In this document: positions 8,597-17,788 of the stretch, one piece after another
How the letters are laid out: every line of letters starts with the position of its first letter
Position numbering within the stretch: the stretch's first letter is position 1
Assembly (NCBI GenBank): GCA_002436485.1
Contig: DJMK01000056.1
Coordinates: forward strand, 4,961-31,752
Length of the DNA stretch: 26,792 nt
Origin: Proteobacteria bacterium UBA6492
Lineage (GTDB): Bacteria; Pseudomonadota; Gammaproteobacteria; UBA6429; Thiohalophilaceae
Direction: 5' to 3'
Made by a program: the position numbers and the translations under genes
The notes under the pieces: model-generated
What the model was told of the DNA's origin: nothing
The model's input: only the letters and a program-made list of their open reading frames with translations
The model's database searches: none

Positions 8597-9688
8597 ATGG
8601 GATTCAAGTGCGGCATTGTTGGTTTACCTAATGTGGGCAAGTCCACCCTGTTCAATGCCTTAACCAAGGCAGGCATTCAGGCAGAGAACTATCCTTTCTG
8701 TACCATCGAACCCAATGTCGGCGTGGTTGCCGTGCCTGATCCACGCCTCGACAAGCTCGCCGAGATCGTCAACCCACAAAAAGTGATTCCCACCACCATG
8801 GAGTTTGTGGATATTGCTGGCCTGGTAGAAGGTGCTTCCAAAGGTGAGGGGTTGGGTAACCAGTTTCTTGCCAACATACGTGAAACAGACGCTATTGCGC
8901 ACGTGGTTCGCTGTTTTGAAAATGATGATGTGGTGCATGTTGCCGGTAAGGTGGATCCGATCAGTGACATTGAAATTATCAATACGGAACTGGCGCTTGC
9001 AGATCTTGAGTCGGTAGAAAAAAATATGCTGCGCACCAGCAAGGTAGCCAAGTCCGGTGACAAGGAAGCCAAAGCAAAACTCGTTGTGCTGGAAAAAGTG
9101 AAAGCACAGCTGGATGAAGGCAATCCTGTACGTGCACTCGATCTCAGCAAGGATGAAAAAGCACTGATTCGAGACCTGTTCCTGTTAACCAGTAAACCGA
9201 CCATGTACATCGCCAATGTCGATGAGACAGGTTTCGAAAACAACCCGCACCTGGATGCAGTCAGAAAATATGCCGAACAGGAAGGTGCGCCGGTAGTACC
9301 AGTGTGTGCGGCCATTGAATCCGAGATGATCGAACTGGATGACGAGGAAAAACAGGAATTCCTTAGCGAGATGGGGCTGGATGAACCGGGTCTCAACCGG
9401 GTAATTCGTGCCGGACACGCATTGCTCGGGTTACAAACCTATTTCACCGCGGGACCCAAAGAGGTTAGAGGCTGGACCGTCAAGGTGGGCGCCACCGCAC
9501 CGGAAGCAGCCGGGGTCATTCATACCGATTTTCAAAAAGGTTTCATTCGCGCCGAGGTGACCGGCTATGATGACTTCATTCAATACAACGGTGAGAACGG
9601 TGCCAAGGAAGCCGGCAAGTTAAGACTGGAAGGCAAGGAATACATCGTCAAGGACGGTGATGTCATGCACTTCCGCTTTAATGTCTGA
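8597..9688 (+). CDS. ychF: Redox/ribosome-associated ATPase YchF (Obg family)
   Basis: This 363-residue protein has the normal YchF length. The P-loop GLPNVGKS is at residues 9-16, switch II is [21 protein letters not shown], and the G4 position is NVDE instead of NKxD, the change associated with ATP over GTP preference in this family. A helical insertion precedes the C-terminal TGS domain, which begins near [18 protein letters not shown] and ends HFRFNV. YchF binds ribosomes and in E. coli restrains the oxidative stress response. It ends the housekeeping cluster. No clear intrinsic terminator follows it in the 285-base gap before the accessory block. Confidence 0.97.
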   Translation: MGFKCGIVGLPNVGKSTLFNALTKAGIQAENYPFCTIEPNVGVVAVPDPRLDKLAEIVNPQKVIPTTMEFVDIAGLVEGASKGEGLGNQFLANIRETDAIAHVVRCFENDDVVHVAGKVDPISDIEIINTELALADLESVEKNMLRTSKVAKSGDKEAKAKLVVLEKVKAQLDEGNPVRALDLSKDEKALIRDLFLLTSKPTMYIANVDETGFENNPHLDAVRKYAEQEGAPVVPVCAAIESEMIELDDEEKQEFLSEMGLDEPGLNRVIRAGHALLGLQTYFTAGPKEVRGWTVKVGATAPEAAGVIHTDFQKGFIRAEVTGYDDFIQYNGENGAKEAGKLRLEGKEYIVKDGDVMHFRFNV

Positions 9689-9843
9689 CAGCCGTTTCGT
9701 ATTTCAATCTCAAAACAAGCTGCAACAACCTACTTTATTTGCGGTTTTACAAAAGCAGCTGAAAACAGCCTAATTCATTGAGTCTTTTAGATTTTATAAG
9801 ACACTGCACATAGTCCAGACTAACTACTGCAGTCTCATTGATA

Positions 9844-9885
9844 TTGATTCAAATCACTGAATTGTCATGGGAATATATGTAAACT
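9844..9885 (+). promoter_or_regulatory. FNR-like box with class II-spaced -10 element
   Basis: TTGAT-TCAA-ATCAC at 9844-9857 matches the FNR/Anr consensus TTGAT-N4-ATCAA at nine of ten fixed positions. A -10 candidate TAAACT lies at 9880-9885. A start near 9892 would place the box centre at -41.5, the standard class II activator position. There is no good -35 hexamer, as expected for an activated promoter. The leader to the DUF3604-1 ATG would be about 82 bases. The rest of the 9689-9973 gap is AT-rich, without an ORF. Confidence 0.5.
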
Positions 9886-9973
9886 AGACGAAAGTTTTCT
9901 GCATTAATCACACAGAAATAACAAGACTATAACTCATCAGCTGTTAAGGGCTGATTCCAATAAGGAGTGTGTC

Positions 9974-11947
9974 ATGCGTCGGTCGATCAAACCAATTGTA
10001 ACTGTTTCGGTATCTGCACTATTCATTTCGTTATCTGCCTGTCAAAAAGAAGAACAATCATCAAAAGTACCGGCAGAAACGAAACAGGCAACGTCTGAAA
10101 AGACTAGTACCGTAGCACCTGTTGGGAATTCACTAAAGAATGTGTATTGGGGTGATACCCATTTACATACCTCATACTCACCGGACGCGTTTTTGATGGG
10201 CAACCAGACTGCCGATCCGGATACCGCGTACCGCTATGCCAAAGGTTTACCGGTTGTGCACCCGTATCATAAGGCACGTATTCAAATTCATACTCCGCTG
10301 GATTTTCTGGTCGTTTCTGACCATGGTGAATTTATGGGCGTGATTCCCAACATATTGAAAGACAATCCAGTCGTGGCTAATTCAGAAACAGGCAAGCGTT
10401 ATAAGCAGATGTTTGCTGAAGGAAAGTCTATCGAGGTGTTTGGCGAATTAATCGCTCAAGTGAATAAAGTGACACCAGCAAATCCAGATTTAGCAAATGA
10501 AGAAGTGAGTCGTAGCGTCTGGGGCGAGATTATGTCTGCTGCCGACCGTCATAATGAACCGGGCAAATTTACTGCCTTCATGGGCTGGGAATGGAGCTCC
10601 ACACCCGGGGGCGCCAATCTGCACCGTGTCGTGGTAATGAAAGAAGGCAAGGAAAAAGGCGAACAGTTTATACCTTATACATCACTTGATAGCGATAAAC
10701 CGGAAGATCTGTGGAAATGGTTAGATAACACCAGTGCTAAAACCGGCGCCAGTTTTATCGCGATTCCACATAATTCAAATATCAGCCAGGGCCTGATGTT
10801 TCCTTTGCAAGACAGTGATGGAAAGTTAATTAGTAAAGAATATGCAACGACACGAATGAAGTGGGAACCGGTGGTTGAGATGACCCAGATCAAAGGTGAC
10901 TCAGAGACCCACCCGAACTTATCACCCACGGATGAGTTCGCCGATTATGAAACCTATGATCACTTGATTGCGGTTGAAGGTGCTGAAGCGAAAAATATGT
11001 TTACCGATGGTTTCCTCGGACAACTCAGCCCGGAAGATCGGGAACTGGTTTTGAAAAACAAGCAACAGATTGCCAAAGCAGGTGACTATGCACGTAGCGC
11101 ATTAAAGCGCGGTTTAGCGGTTGAAGATCGCATCGGCGCAAATCCTTACAAGTTTGGCATGATCGGTTCGACTGATTCCCATACCGCCATGGCGTCTGCC
11201 GAAGAAACCAATTTTCACGGCAAGATGGCGATTGACTCCACCCCGGGCACAAAATCAAAAGACGTGATACCTGGCACGCCAGGTTGGGATATGGGTGCTG
11301 CGGGTTTGGTCGCTGTCTATGCTGAACAAAATACCCGCGCGGCCATTTTTGAAGGTATGCAGAGTAAAGAAGTTTATGCGACTACCGGTCCACGCATTCA
11401 ATTGCGCTTCTTTGGTGGCTGGGATTATTTACCTTCCGATGTTAGTGCCAGTGACATGGTGGCCATCGGTTATAAGAAAGGTGTGCCCATGGGTGGTGAT
11501 CTGAACAAAGCCCCTAGCGGTAAAGCCCCCAGCTTTATGATCACGGCAATGAAAGATCCCGTGGACGCTAACCTCGATCGCATTCAGATTATAAAAGGCT
11601 GGCTGGACAAGGATGGCAAGCCACAGGAAAAAGTCTTTGATGTTGCTTTGGCTGATGGCCGTACCATTGGTGTCGACGGTAAGGTTGCACCGGTAGGCAA
11701 TACCGTTGATCTCAAGACAGGGAAATATACCAACACCATTGGCGATACCCAGTTAGCAACAGTATGGACCGACCCGGAGTTTGATCCCGCTTTACGCGCA
11801 TTCTATTATGTACGTGTCCTGCAAATCCCGACACCACGCCATACCCTGTTTGACACAATGGCATTGGGCATTGATCCTAAAGAAAGTGGTAACCCGGCAA
11901 CCATCCAGGAACGCGCCTACACCTCACCGATATGGTATACACCATAA
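9974..11947 (+). CDS. DUF3604 lipoprotein 1 (PHP-fold putative metallohydrolase)
   Basis: This 657-residue lipoprotein ends its signal peptide with the lipobox LSAC (Cys23, Gln at +2), so outer-membrane anchoring facing the periplasm is likely. The body is DUF3604, whose N-terminal part resembles the PHP metal-dependent phosphoesterase fold. Probable metal ligands are in WGDTHLHT (59-66), SDHGE (115-119), PHNSN (265-269) and STDSHT (399-404). The C-terminal half carries [15 protein letters not shown] and DRIQIIKGW, and the protein ends RAYTSPIWYTP, shared exactly with DUF3604-2. It is the most divergent of the three local paralogs, with an extra acidic stretch near 330-370. The ATG has AAGGAG 7 bases upstream. 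Sulfatase 1 follows after 27 bases, so the two form one operon closed by the terminator at 13606. No biochemical activity is known to me. Confidence 0.9.
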   Translation: MRRSIKPIVTVSVSALFISLSACQKEEQSSKVPAETKQATSEKTSTVAPVGNSLKNVYWGDTHLHTSYSPDAFLMGNQTADPDTAYRYAKGLPVVHPYHKARIQIHTPLDFLVVSDHGEFMGVIPNILKDNPVVANSETGKRYKQMFAEGKSIEVFGELIAQVNKVTPANPDLANEEVSRSVWGEIMSAADRHNEPGKFTAFMGWEWSSTPGGANLHRVVVMKEGKEKGEQFIPYTSLDSDKPEDLWKWLDNTSAKTGASFIAIPHNSNISQGLMFPLQDSDGKLISKEYATTRMKWEPVVEMTQIKGDSETHPNLSPTDEFADYETYDHLIAVEGAEAKNMFTDGFLGQLSPEDRELVLKNKQQIAKAGDYARSALKRGLAVEDRIGANPYKFGMIGSTDSHTAMASAEETNFHGKMAIDSTPGTKSKDVIPGTPGWDMGAAGLVAVYAEQNTRAAIFEGMQSKEVYATTGPRIQLRFFGGWDYLPSDVSASDMVAIGYKKGVPMGGDLNKAPSGKAPSFMITAMKDPVDANLDRIQIIKGWLDKDGKPQEKVFDVALADGRTIGVDGKVAPVGNTVDLKTGKYTNTIGDTQLATVWTDPEFDPALRAFYYVRVLQIPTPRHTLFDTMALGIDPKESGNPATIQERAYTSPIWYTP

Positions 11948-11974
11948 CCAAAACCTACTCATTAGGAGAGCTCG

Positions 11975-13579
11975 ATGAAAATGACGACAAAAGAAATCAT
12001 AACAATGATGTTGCTGACATTACTGTTAAGCAGTCATGCGCAGGCTGCCTCCAAAAAACCAAATATTCTGGTGATCTGGGGTGATGATATTGGTACCTGG
12101 AACATTAGTCATAATAACCGCGGCATGATGGGCTATAAGACACCCAACATTGATCGCATCGCGAAAGAAGGTGTGGCCTTTACCGATTACTATGCACAGC
12201 AGTCCTGTACTGCTGGCCGTGCGGCATTTATCAGCGGCTCGGTACCAGTGCGTTCAGGCATGACCAAGGTTGGCCTGCCTGGCGCGAAAGAGGGCTGGCA
12301 GAAGACTGACGTAACAATGGCCACGGTCCTCAAAGGTCAGGGTTATGCTACGGGTCAGTTCGGTAAGAATCATCAGGGGGATCGCAATGAACACCTGCCA
12401 ACTATCCACGGCTTCGACGAATTCCTTGGCAATCTTTATCACCTGAACGCCGAAGAAGAACCTGAGCACGAAGATTATCCACGGGATATGAAACTGGCCA
12501 ATGGTAAAACTTTCCTTGAAACCTTCGGACCACGCGGTGTACTTCACTGTTATGCGACAAACAAAAACGATAAGACCAAAGATCCACGTTTCGGTACAGT
12601 CGGTAAACAAAAGTGTGAAGATACCGGTCCGCTGACCAAGAAACGCATGGAAACCATTGATGATGAAACTGTCGATGCCGCCATCGTCTTCATGGAAAAA
12701 CAGGTAAAAGCCGGTAAACCATTTTTTGTCTGGTGGAACGGTACCCGTATGCACTTTCGTACCCACGTACAGTCGGATCGCCGTCATCCGGGTAACGATG
12801 AATACACCGATGGCATGATCGAGCATGATATGCATGTCGGTAAGCTACTCAAGAAACTGGATGAGTTGAAAATCACCGATAACACCATTGTGCTGTATTC
12901 AACCGACAATGGCCCGCATTACAACACCTGGCCTGATGCTGGCACTACGCCATTTCGCAGTGAGAAAAATTCTAACTGGGAAGGCGCTTACCGTGTACCA
13001 GCGTTTGTCCGTTGGCCAAAACATTTCCCGGCGGGTGCTACACTGAATGGCATCGTTGCGCATGAAGACTGGTTACCGACCTTTGCAGCCGCAGCTGGCG
13101 ATACCAATGTCAAAGAGCGTTTACGCAAAGGGACAAAAATCAATGGCCGTAAATATCGGAACCATGTTGACGGTTATAATATGCTCGACTACTTGAGTGG
13201 TAAGGCCGACCAGTCGCCACGCCGTGAGTTCTGGTATGTCAATGATGACGGTCAGATCGTTGCAGCACGTTATGATGCCTGGAAAGTCGTGTTCATGGAA
13301 AATCGCGGCAAAGCCTTTGGTGTCTGGCGTGAGCCATTCGTGGAGTTACGTATTCCGCTGCTGTTTAACCTGCGCCGGGATCCATTCGAAAAAGCCCAGC
13401 ACAATGCGAACACGTATGAAGACTGGTTTCTTGATCGTCCCTTTGTGATTGTGCCTATCCAGGGACTGGCTGCAAAGTTTCTCAAGACTATGCAGGACTA
13501 TCCGCCGAGTCAATCGCCGGGATCCTTCAATCTGAGCAATATTGAGAGGAAATTAAGGCAAGCAACCAGCGGGCATTAA
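11975..13579 (+). CDS. Sulfatase 1 (formylglycine-dependent type, CTAGR site)
   Basis: This 534-residue exported protein has a Sec signal peptide (MKMTTKEIIT..., cleavage probably after AQA at residues 22-24). The mature part starts KKPNILVIWGDDIG, with metal-binding Asp37 and Asp38. The catalytic site is Cys78-T-A-G-Arg82, a CxAxR variant of the CxPxR motif whose Cys must become formylglycine. Other family features are QFGKNHQGD, the second metal site STDNGPHYN, and RVPAFVRWPKHFPAG. It belongs to the arylsulfatase A-like group, and the true sulfate ester is unknown. An AGGAG lies 6 bases before the ATG. It is cotranscribed with DUF3604-1. It differs clearly from sulfatase 2 in active-site sequence and length. 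No maturation enzyme lies in the window. Confidence 0.93.
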   Translation: MKMTTKEIITMMLLTLLLSSHAQAASKKPNILVIWGDDIGTWNISHNNRGMMGYKTPNIDRIAKEGVAFTDYYAQQSCTAGRAAFISGSVPVRSGMTKVGLPGAKEGWQKTDVTMATVLKGQGYATGQFGKNHQGDRNEHLPTIHGFDEFLGNLYHLNAEEEPEHEDYPRDMKLANGKTFLETFGPRGVLHCYATNKNDKTKDPRFGTVGKQKCEDTGPLTKKRMETIDDETVDAAIVFMEKQVKAGKPFFVWWNGTRMHFRTHVQSDRRHPGNDEYTDGMIEHDMHVGKLLKKLDELKITDNTIVLYSTDNGPHYNTWPDAGTTPFRSEKNSNWEGAYRVPAFVRWPKHFPAGATLNGIVAHEDWLPTFAAAAGDTNVKERLRKGTKINGRKYRNHVDGYNMLDYLSGKADQSPRREFWYVNDDGQIVAARYDAWKVVFMENRGKAFGVWREPFVELRIPLLFNLRRDPFEKAQHNANTYEDWFLDRPFVIVPIQGLAAKFLKTMQDYPPSQSPGSFNLSNIERKLRQATSGH

Positions 13580-13605
13580 TTTACTCCTATAAAAAATATA
13601 GATAA

Positions 13606-13646
13606 GGGCCGTTGTCCGAGAAGTATCGACAACGGCCCGTTTTTTT
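13606..13646 (+). terminator. Rho-independent terminator after sulfatase 1
   Basis: A perfect 11-base-pair stem (GGGCCGTTGTC at 13606-13616 and GACAACGGCCC at 13628-13638) with an 11-base loop is followed by G and seven T residues. It lies 27 bases after the sulfatase 1 stop. It separates the DUF3604-1/sulfatase 1 operon from the phosphatase gene, which therefore needs its own promoter in the short stretch before 13695. Confidence 0.95.
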
Positions 13647-13694
13647 CAGCTGTTACAATTTATATTTTGTTTGAATAACTGAGTGAGAAATTCT

Positions 13695-15455
13695 ATGTTG
13701 TCTAAACAAGAGAAAAGTTTTATTAAGATGCAGTCCTTAGCAGTATGGAGTATGTGGTTATCGCTCTTAATGTTACTTTCCTGTACACCGCAAGATTCCG
13801 CAACGACAGCCAAATCAGAAGCATCAACACCGGCCAAGCCGAAACTGATATTACAGATTACGGTGGATGCCTTACGTGGTGATTTGCCAAGACGTTATGC
13901 CCATGTGCTCGGTGACGGTGGTTTTCGTTACCTGATGGAGAACGGTATCGATTACACCAATGCACATTATCAGCATGCCAATACCGAGACCATCGTCGGG
14001 CATGCCTCGCTAGCAACGGGTTCAGTACCGGCAGCACATGGCATGGTCGGTAATGTCTGGTTTGATCGCGAGCAGGGTCGTCTTGTATATAACATTGAGG
14101 ATGCGCGTTATCACTTATTAACAGCAGGTGCAGATGTCGACAAAAAGACCGAGATCGATCCCACACAAAAAGCCGCCAAGGTCGATGGTCGCTCGCCACA
14201 TGCGATTCTGTCATCCACCTTCAGTGATGAGTTAGCGGTGAATTTTGATGGTAAGTCGAAAATCTTTGCTGTCTCCGTTAAGGATCGTGGTGCGGTGTCG
14301 CTAGCCGGTCATGCTGGCAAGGCCTTCTGGTTTTCCAAATCGACTGGCGAGTTTGTCACGAGCACTTACTATTATAAGGAATACCCGCAGTGGGTGATGG
14401 CCTGGAATGCGCGCAAGCCAGCATCAGCATATGCGGGCAAGGCATGGGAGTTAATGCACCCGGCATCGCAATATCTTTTTGGTGACAAAGATGATCGCGA
14501 GTATGAAACGGACTTCCCCGGCTTTGGTCGTACCTTCCCACACACCTATGGAGAAGCAGGCGATAAGTATATGACCACGCGACTGACTCTCAGTCCGGCC
14601 GGTGATGAGTTAACCTTAGATTTTGCTAAAACACTAATGGATAACGAGCAACTGGGTCAGGATGAAGTTCCGGATTACCTGGCGATCAGTTTTTCTTCGA
14701 CGGACTATGTCGGTCATATCTTCGGTGCCTCCAGTCTGGAATCGGAAGATAATATTGCACGGCTTGATCGCACCCTGGCTAAACTATTAGCTTACGTTGA
14801 CAAAAAAGTCGGGCTGGAGAATACATTGATCGTGTTATCCGCTGACCACGGTCAACCGGAAATACCGGGACATCTGCATGAACTGGGTATTGAGAATGCC
14901 CATTACTTTGATACCAAGGCCCTGGACAAGGCGCCGGCGATTGCGGCATTGAAAAAACAATTCGGCATTGGCGAGGAACTGATCGAAGCCTACTTCCAGC
15001 CATATATCTATCTTAATCAAAAGATCATCCGTGACAAGGGGCTGGATCAGGCAGCGGTGGAGAAGACTGTGGCCGAGGAATTGATGAAGTTCGATGGAGT
15101 TGCGGCCGCCGTATCCAGCACGGCATTGCGCACGGCCAGTCTGCCTGATACTTTGCTGAATCGTACTATTCTTCGTAATTTTCATTCCAAGCGCTCAGGA
15201 GATATTTACCTGGTGTTCGAGCCAAATGTATTTATTAACGACTTTGATGGACTAGAAGTAGCTTCGACTCATGGATCACCCTGGCGCTATGACACGTTTG
15301 TCCCAGTCATGTTCGCGGGTGCGGGCTTGCAAGCTGGGTCAGTAGAACGTGCGATCACTCCATATGATATTGCACCGACATTGTCTGCTTATCTTGGAAT
15401 TAAGCCGCCTTCAGCGACAGTAGGAAACCCGTTACGTGAAGTACTTGGGCATTGA
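13695..15455 (+). CDS. PafA-like alkaline phosphatase lipoprotein
   Basis: From the ATG at 13695 the product is 586 residues. A GTG at 13683 would add four residues; neither start has a clear ribosome site. The signal peptide ends in the lipobox LLSC (Cys30, Thr at +2). The fold is the alkaline phosphatase superfamily: metal-binding Asp58 in ITVDALRGD, nucleophile Thr99 in NTETIVGHAS, Asn120 in GMVGNVWFDR, Lys196 and Arg198 in VKDRGAVSLAGH, then STDYVGH, SADHG and a late STHGSPW. The Thr/Asn/Lys/Arg set is that of the monoesterase PafA, so phosphate monoester hydrolysis in the periplasm is the best guess. A phosphodiesterase of the NPP type is less likely because of the KDR motif. The gene follows the terminator at 13606 and precedes the multiheme cytochrome by 52 bases. 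Confidence 0.9.
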   Translation: MLSKQEKSFIKMQSLAVWSMWLSLLMLLSCTPQDSATTAKSEASTPAKPKLILQITVDALRGDLPRRYAHVLGDGGFRYLMENGIDYTNAHYQHANTETIVGHASLATGSVPAAHGMVGNVWFDREQGRLVYNIEDARYHLLTAGADVDKKTEIDPTQKAAKVDGRSPHAILSSTFSDELAVNFDGKSKIFAVSVKDRGAVSLAGHAGKAFWFSKSTGEFVTSTYYYKEYPQWVMAWNARKPASAYAGKAWELMHPASQYLFGDKDDREYETDFPGFGRTFPHTYGEAGDKYMTTRLTLSPAGDELTLDFAKTLMDNEQLGQDEVPDYLAISFSSTDYVGHIFGASSLESEDNIARLDRTLAKLLAYVDKKVGLENTLIVLSADHGQPEIPGHLHELGIENAHYFDTKALDKAPAIAALKKQFGIGEELIEAYFQPYIYLNQKIIRDKGLDQAAVEKTVAEELMKFDGVAAAVSSTALRTASLPDTLLNRTILRNFHSKRSGDIYLVFEPNVFINDFDGLEVASTHGSPWRYDTFVPVMFAGAGLQAGSVERAITPYDIAPTLSAYLGIKPPSATVGNPLREVLGH

Positions 15456-15507
15456 TTGAATGGGCTGATCTAATTGTCAACACGAATAAATGTAGGATTG
15501 GATTTGA

Positions 15508-17754
15508 ATGTCAGTAAATGAACAAAGATACCTGCTGTATTATTTCAGATTAAATCTAGTTCAGCTCATACTCATTAGTATCTTGATCACATTTATAGAG
15601 GCTTTCAGCCATGCTGCCGATTTTATTGGTACTGAGACTTGCCGGAATTGTCACTTAAGTGAATACACAGCATGGCAGGGTTCTCATCATGATTTAGCCA
15701 TGCAGCCTGCCAATGAAAAAACGATACTGGCTGATTTCAATAACACGACATTTAAGTACTTTGGTACGGTCTCAACGTTTTATAAAAAAAACAATCAGTT
15801 TTTTGTAAAAACGGATGGGCCCGATGGAAAATTAACTGACTACCCTATTGCCTATACCTTTGGTGTATTCCCTTTACAACAGTACCTCATTAAATTTCCA
15901 CGTGGTAGATACCAGGTATTAAGCATCGCCTGGGATACGCGGAGCAAGGAAGAAGGCGGCCAGCGCTGGTTTCACTTATATCCGGATGAGCAGATAAAGC
16001 ATGATGATGAATTACACTGGACGGGTATTAATCAGAACTGGAATCACATGTGTGCTGATTGTCATTCCACTAATCTGCTGAAAAACTACGACCACAATAC
16101 TAAAACCTATAACACGACCTGGTCAGAAATAAATGTTACTTGTGAGGCCTGCCACGGACCTGGTTCAATGCATCTGGAGTGGGCCAGGAAAAAAGATCCC
16201 GCAATTAAAAGCAAAGGCTTGTCCATCGCATTTAATGAACGTCAGGACACCAAATGGATTATTGATACAAAAACCGGCAATGCTCGTCGCAATTACAAAA
16301 AAAATTCAACCGCTGAGATCGAAGCTTGTGCGCAATGTCATTCAAGGCGTTTAACCAGTTTTACCGACGCCCGCCCCGAACACGCCTTGCTGGATAATTA
16401 CCAGGTATCATTGTTAACCGAGCAACTTTACCATGCCGATGGCCAGATTAATGGCGAAGTCTATGTATATGGCTCGTTTGTACAAAGCAAAATGTACCAC
16501 GCTGGCGTGACATGCAGCGACTGTCACCAACCGCATAGTCTCAAATTACGTGCCAAGGGTAATAACCTGTGTGCACAATGCCATCTGCCGGATAAATATA
16601 ATAAGGCAGATCATCACTTGCACCAGCCCGGCTCTGAGGGATCGCAATGCATCAATTGTCACATGTCATCAAAAACCTACATGGTGGTTGATCCAAGACG
16701 TGATCACAGCTTTCGTATACCCAGACCGGATATGACGGTTAAAATGGATGTCCCAAATGCCTGTACACAATGCCATAAAGACAAATCTGCTCAATGGGCA
16801 GCTGGAAAGCTCAAACAGAAATTTGGTGATCCCCAGCCACATTATGGCGAAGCGCTGTTTGCAGGACGCAACCGTTTGCCCGATGCCCCTGGTTTACTCT
16901 CGAAACTAGTACTGGATAATTCAAAGCCTGCTATCGCCAGGGCAACGGCAGTAACTTTACTTGGACAATTTCTTGTTCAAGAAACTGCTCAAGTATTTCA
17001 GATTGCTGCAAATGATGAACGACCGTTAGTTGGTTTTGGACTGGCGACCATACTGGATGCCATTCCAGCACAGCAACGTTTACCATTTGCGTATCCGCTG
17101 CTATATGATGATTCACGCATTACACGCGCTCTTGCCGCTCGCGCATTAACAGGTATTCCCCTGCAAAACTTACCTGCCGAAGGGACGACTAAATTTAACC
17201 AGGCCCTGGAAGAGTATAAAACATCGCAACTTTTTAACGCCGACCGTCCGGAATCACTGGTTAATCTTGCTGGAATGTATACCTCACAAGGTAATGCCAG
17301 GCTGGCCAAGCAATATTACCAGGATGCTATTTCTGTTGCGCCCTGGTACACACCTGCATATATAAATTTTGCCGATCTCTATCGGAGCGTAGGCAATGAC
17401 AAGGCTGGGGAATCAGTTTTACGAAAGGGGTTGTCCCAGGTGACAGATAAGACCGCGATACAACATACTCTGGGATTATTACAGGTTCGGCAGAAAAATA
17501 TGCCAGAGGCACTCACCTATTTACGCATCGCTGCGGAAAGCCCCACTACGACTGATCGTTATATTTATGTATATGCCATTGCACTTAACTCTGTTGGAAA
17601 GCCGAAACAGGCACTGAATATCCTGGAACAGGGCCACAAGAAATTTCCCGCGAATACTGATATGCTTTATGCACTGGTGTCCATCAATAAGGAAGCTGGC
17701 AATCAGGAAAGGGCTCAATATTTTGAATCGAGGTTACAAAAACTAGTTCCTTAA
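15508..17754 (+). CDS. Octaheme c-type cytochrome with HEAT/TPR C-terminal half
   Basis: This 748-residue protein has an N-terminal signal segment (about residues 18-37, cleavage probably near SHA-AD). It contains eight CxxCH heme-attachment motifs, starting at Cys45, 182, 212, 274, 336, 355, 381 and 419. The first, in DFIGTETCRNCHLSEYTAW, resembles the cytochrome c554-like families. The part from about 440 to 560 looks like HEAT-type helical repeats, and from about 570 to the end there are TPR units (SLVNLAGMYTSQGNARLAKQYY, AALIYVY-type pairs). It would carry electrons or reduce a substrate in the periplasm, but no catalytic site can be named from the sequence. Codon use looks more AT-rich than in the housekeeping genes. 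DUF3604-2 follows after 34 bases, so the two are probably cotranscribed. Confidence 0.9.
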   Translation: MSVNEQRYLLYYFRLNLVQLILISILITFIEAFSHAADFIGTETCRNCHLSEYTAWQGSHHDLAMQPANEKTILADFNNTTFKYFGTVSTFYKKNNQFFVKTDGPDGKLTDYPIAYTFGVFPLQQYLIKFPRGRYQVLSIAWDTRSKEEGGQRWFHLYPDEQIKHDDELHWTGINQNWNHMCADCHSTNLLKNYDHNTKTYNTTWSEINVTCEACHGPGSMHLEWARKKDPAIKSKGLSIAFNERQDTKWIIDTKTGNARRNYKKNSTAEIEACAQCHSRRLTSFTDARPEHALLDNYQVSLLTEQLYHADGQINGEVYVYGSFVQSKMYHAGVTCSDCHQPHSLKLRAKGNNLCAQCHLPDKYNKADHHLHQPGSEGSQCINCHMSSKTYMVVDPRRDHSFRIPRPDMTVKMDVPNACTQCHKDKSAQWAAGKLKQKFGDPQPHYGEALFAGRNRLPDAPGLLSKLVLDNSKPAIARATAVTLLGQFLVQETAQVFQIAANDERPLVGFGLATILDAIPAQQRLPFAYPLLYDDSRITRALAARALTGIPLQNLPAEGTTKFNQALEEYKTSQLFNADRPESLVNLAGMYTSQGNARLAKQYYQDAISVAPWYTPAYINFADLYRSVGNDKAGESVLRKGLSQVTDKTAIQHTLGLLQVRQKNMPEALTYLRIAAESPTTTDRYIYVYAIALNSVGKPKQALNILEQGHKKFPANTDMLYALVSINKEAGNQERAQYFESRLQKLVP

Positions 17755-17788
17755 TGATAATAGGATAATTAGCGCGGAGGATTCAGTG

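Noticed and set aside
8689..9396. A 235-codon minus-strand open frame opposite ychF
   Set aside because: Its product is a low-complexity Ser/Thr-rich sequence typical of an antisense frame. The plus-strand YchF is complete with all motifs.
12254..12835. A 193-codon minus-strand open frame opposite sulfatase 1
   Set aside because: It overlaps a fully conserved sulfatase core, has no recognisable domain and no supporting ribosome site.
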